Part shown: one piece after another, positions 63,972 through 64,000 of the stretch | How the letters are laid out: the number at the start of each line of letters is the position of its first letter | Position numbering within the stretch: position 1 is the first letter of the stretch | Source: an uncultured Sphingobacteriales bacterium | Lineage (GTDB): Bacteria; Bacteroidota; Bacteroidia; Chitinophagales; Chitinophagaceae | DNA: 64,000 bases | Direction: 5' to 3' | Assembly (NCBI GenBank): GCA_937871285.1 | Contig: CALMQS010000068.1 | Coordinates: 1 to 64,000 of the forward strand | The notes under the pieces: model-generated | Seen by the model: the letters and a program-made list of their open reading frames with translations, nothing else | Databases searched by the model: none | What the model was told of the DNA's origin: nothing | Translations under genes and position numbers: made by a program

Positions 63972-64000
63972 AATGGAACAGTTTAAAGCAGGTATTTCTC

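Overview
The window comes from the chromosome of a Gram-negative member of the Bacteroidota, most likely Chitinophagaceae or a close relative. Supporting signs are a fused lpxC/fabZ gene, SusC/SusD pairs, a FecR/ECF sigma pair feeding an STN-type SusC, DUF4369 thioredoxins, a GldA-type ATPase, TAnnTTTG promoter boxes with almost no Shine-Dalgarno sequences, and dispersed phrase-like intergenic repeats. No rRNA, tRNA, CRISPR array, prophage or insertion sequence was recognised. Assignments rest on reading motifs in the sequence; no database search was possible.

Layout. 1-3.8 kb: lipid A genes (lpxD end, lpxC/fabZ, lpxA) with an overlapping ABC ATPase. 4-7 kb: a Na+/H+ antiporter, alanine dehydrogenase and tsaE. 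7.1-10.7 kb: a copper-type P-ATPase and a CbpA/CbpM chaperone pair. 10.7-16.4 kb: a carbohydrate group (sialidase-like protein, HpcH aldolase, Gfo/Idh/MocA oxidoreductase, large secreted hydrolase-like protein). 16.7-19.4 kb: two DUF4369-thioredoxins. 19.5-23.5 kb: nth, a small helical protein, a FtsB/DivIC protein, enolase, GldA-like ATPase and a small membrane protein. 23.6-27.3 kb: an MHS-type transporter divergent from acetyl-CoA synthetase. 27.3-30.1 kb: an SsuABC/NrtABC-like uptake system. 30.3-32.6 kb: a MarR regulator and an acyl-CoA dehydrogenase. 32.8-45.9 kb: a polysaccharide-utilisation region with two SusC/D pairs, one GH30 enzyme and a sigma/anti-sigma pair. 46-52 kb: a MazG-like hydrolase, a DUF5686 protein, and a small regulon of a membrane protein, a winged-helix regulator and CreD. 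51.8-58.3 kb: a TolB-like giant protein, an MBL hydrolase and a secreted protein with a caspase-like His/Cys pair. 58.5-63 kb: a PhoB/PhoR-like two-component system, a polysaccharide deacetylase and gltX. 63.2-64 kb: a small unknown gene, a KilA-N remnant and a cluster of hairpins.

How parts work together. The lpx genes make the lipid A precursor. The sigma factor, FecR and STN-type SusC form the usual outer-membrane signalling chain for a beta-glucan-type substrate that GH30 would cleave. The MarR gene carries a palindrome over its own predicted transcription start. The membrane-protein/regulator unit and creD carry the same palindrome in front of their start codons, so the intervening winged-helix protein probably controls both.

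Most notable for follow-up: the secreted protein with a clan CD-like dyad (56.2-58.3 kb); the twin palindromic operators; two repeats that have become in-frame coding sequence (acyl-CoA dehydrogenase and gltX); a KilA-N gene put out of frame at a six-A run after its ATG; and a substrate-binding protein with a CxxxC motif next to its ligand site.
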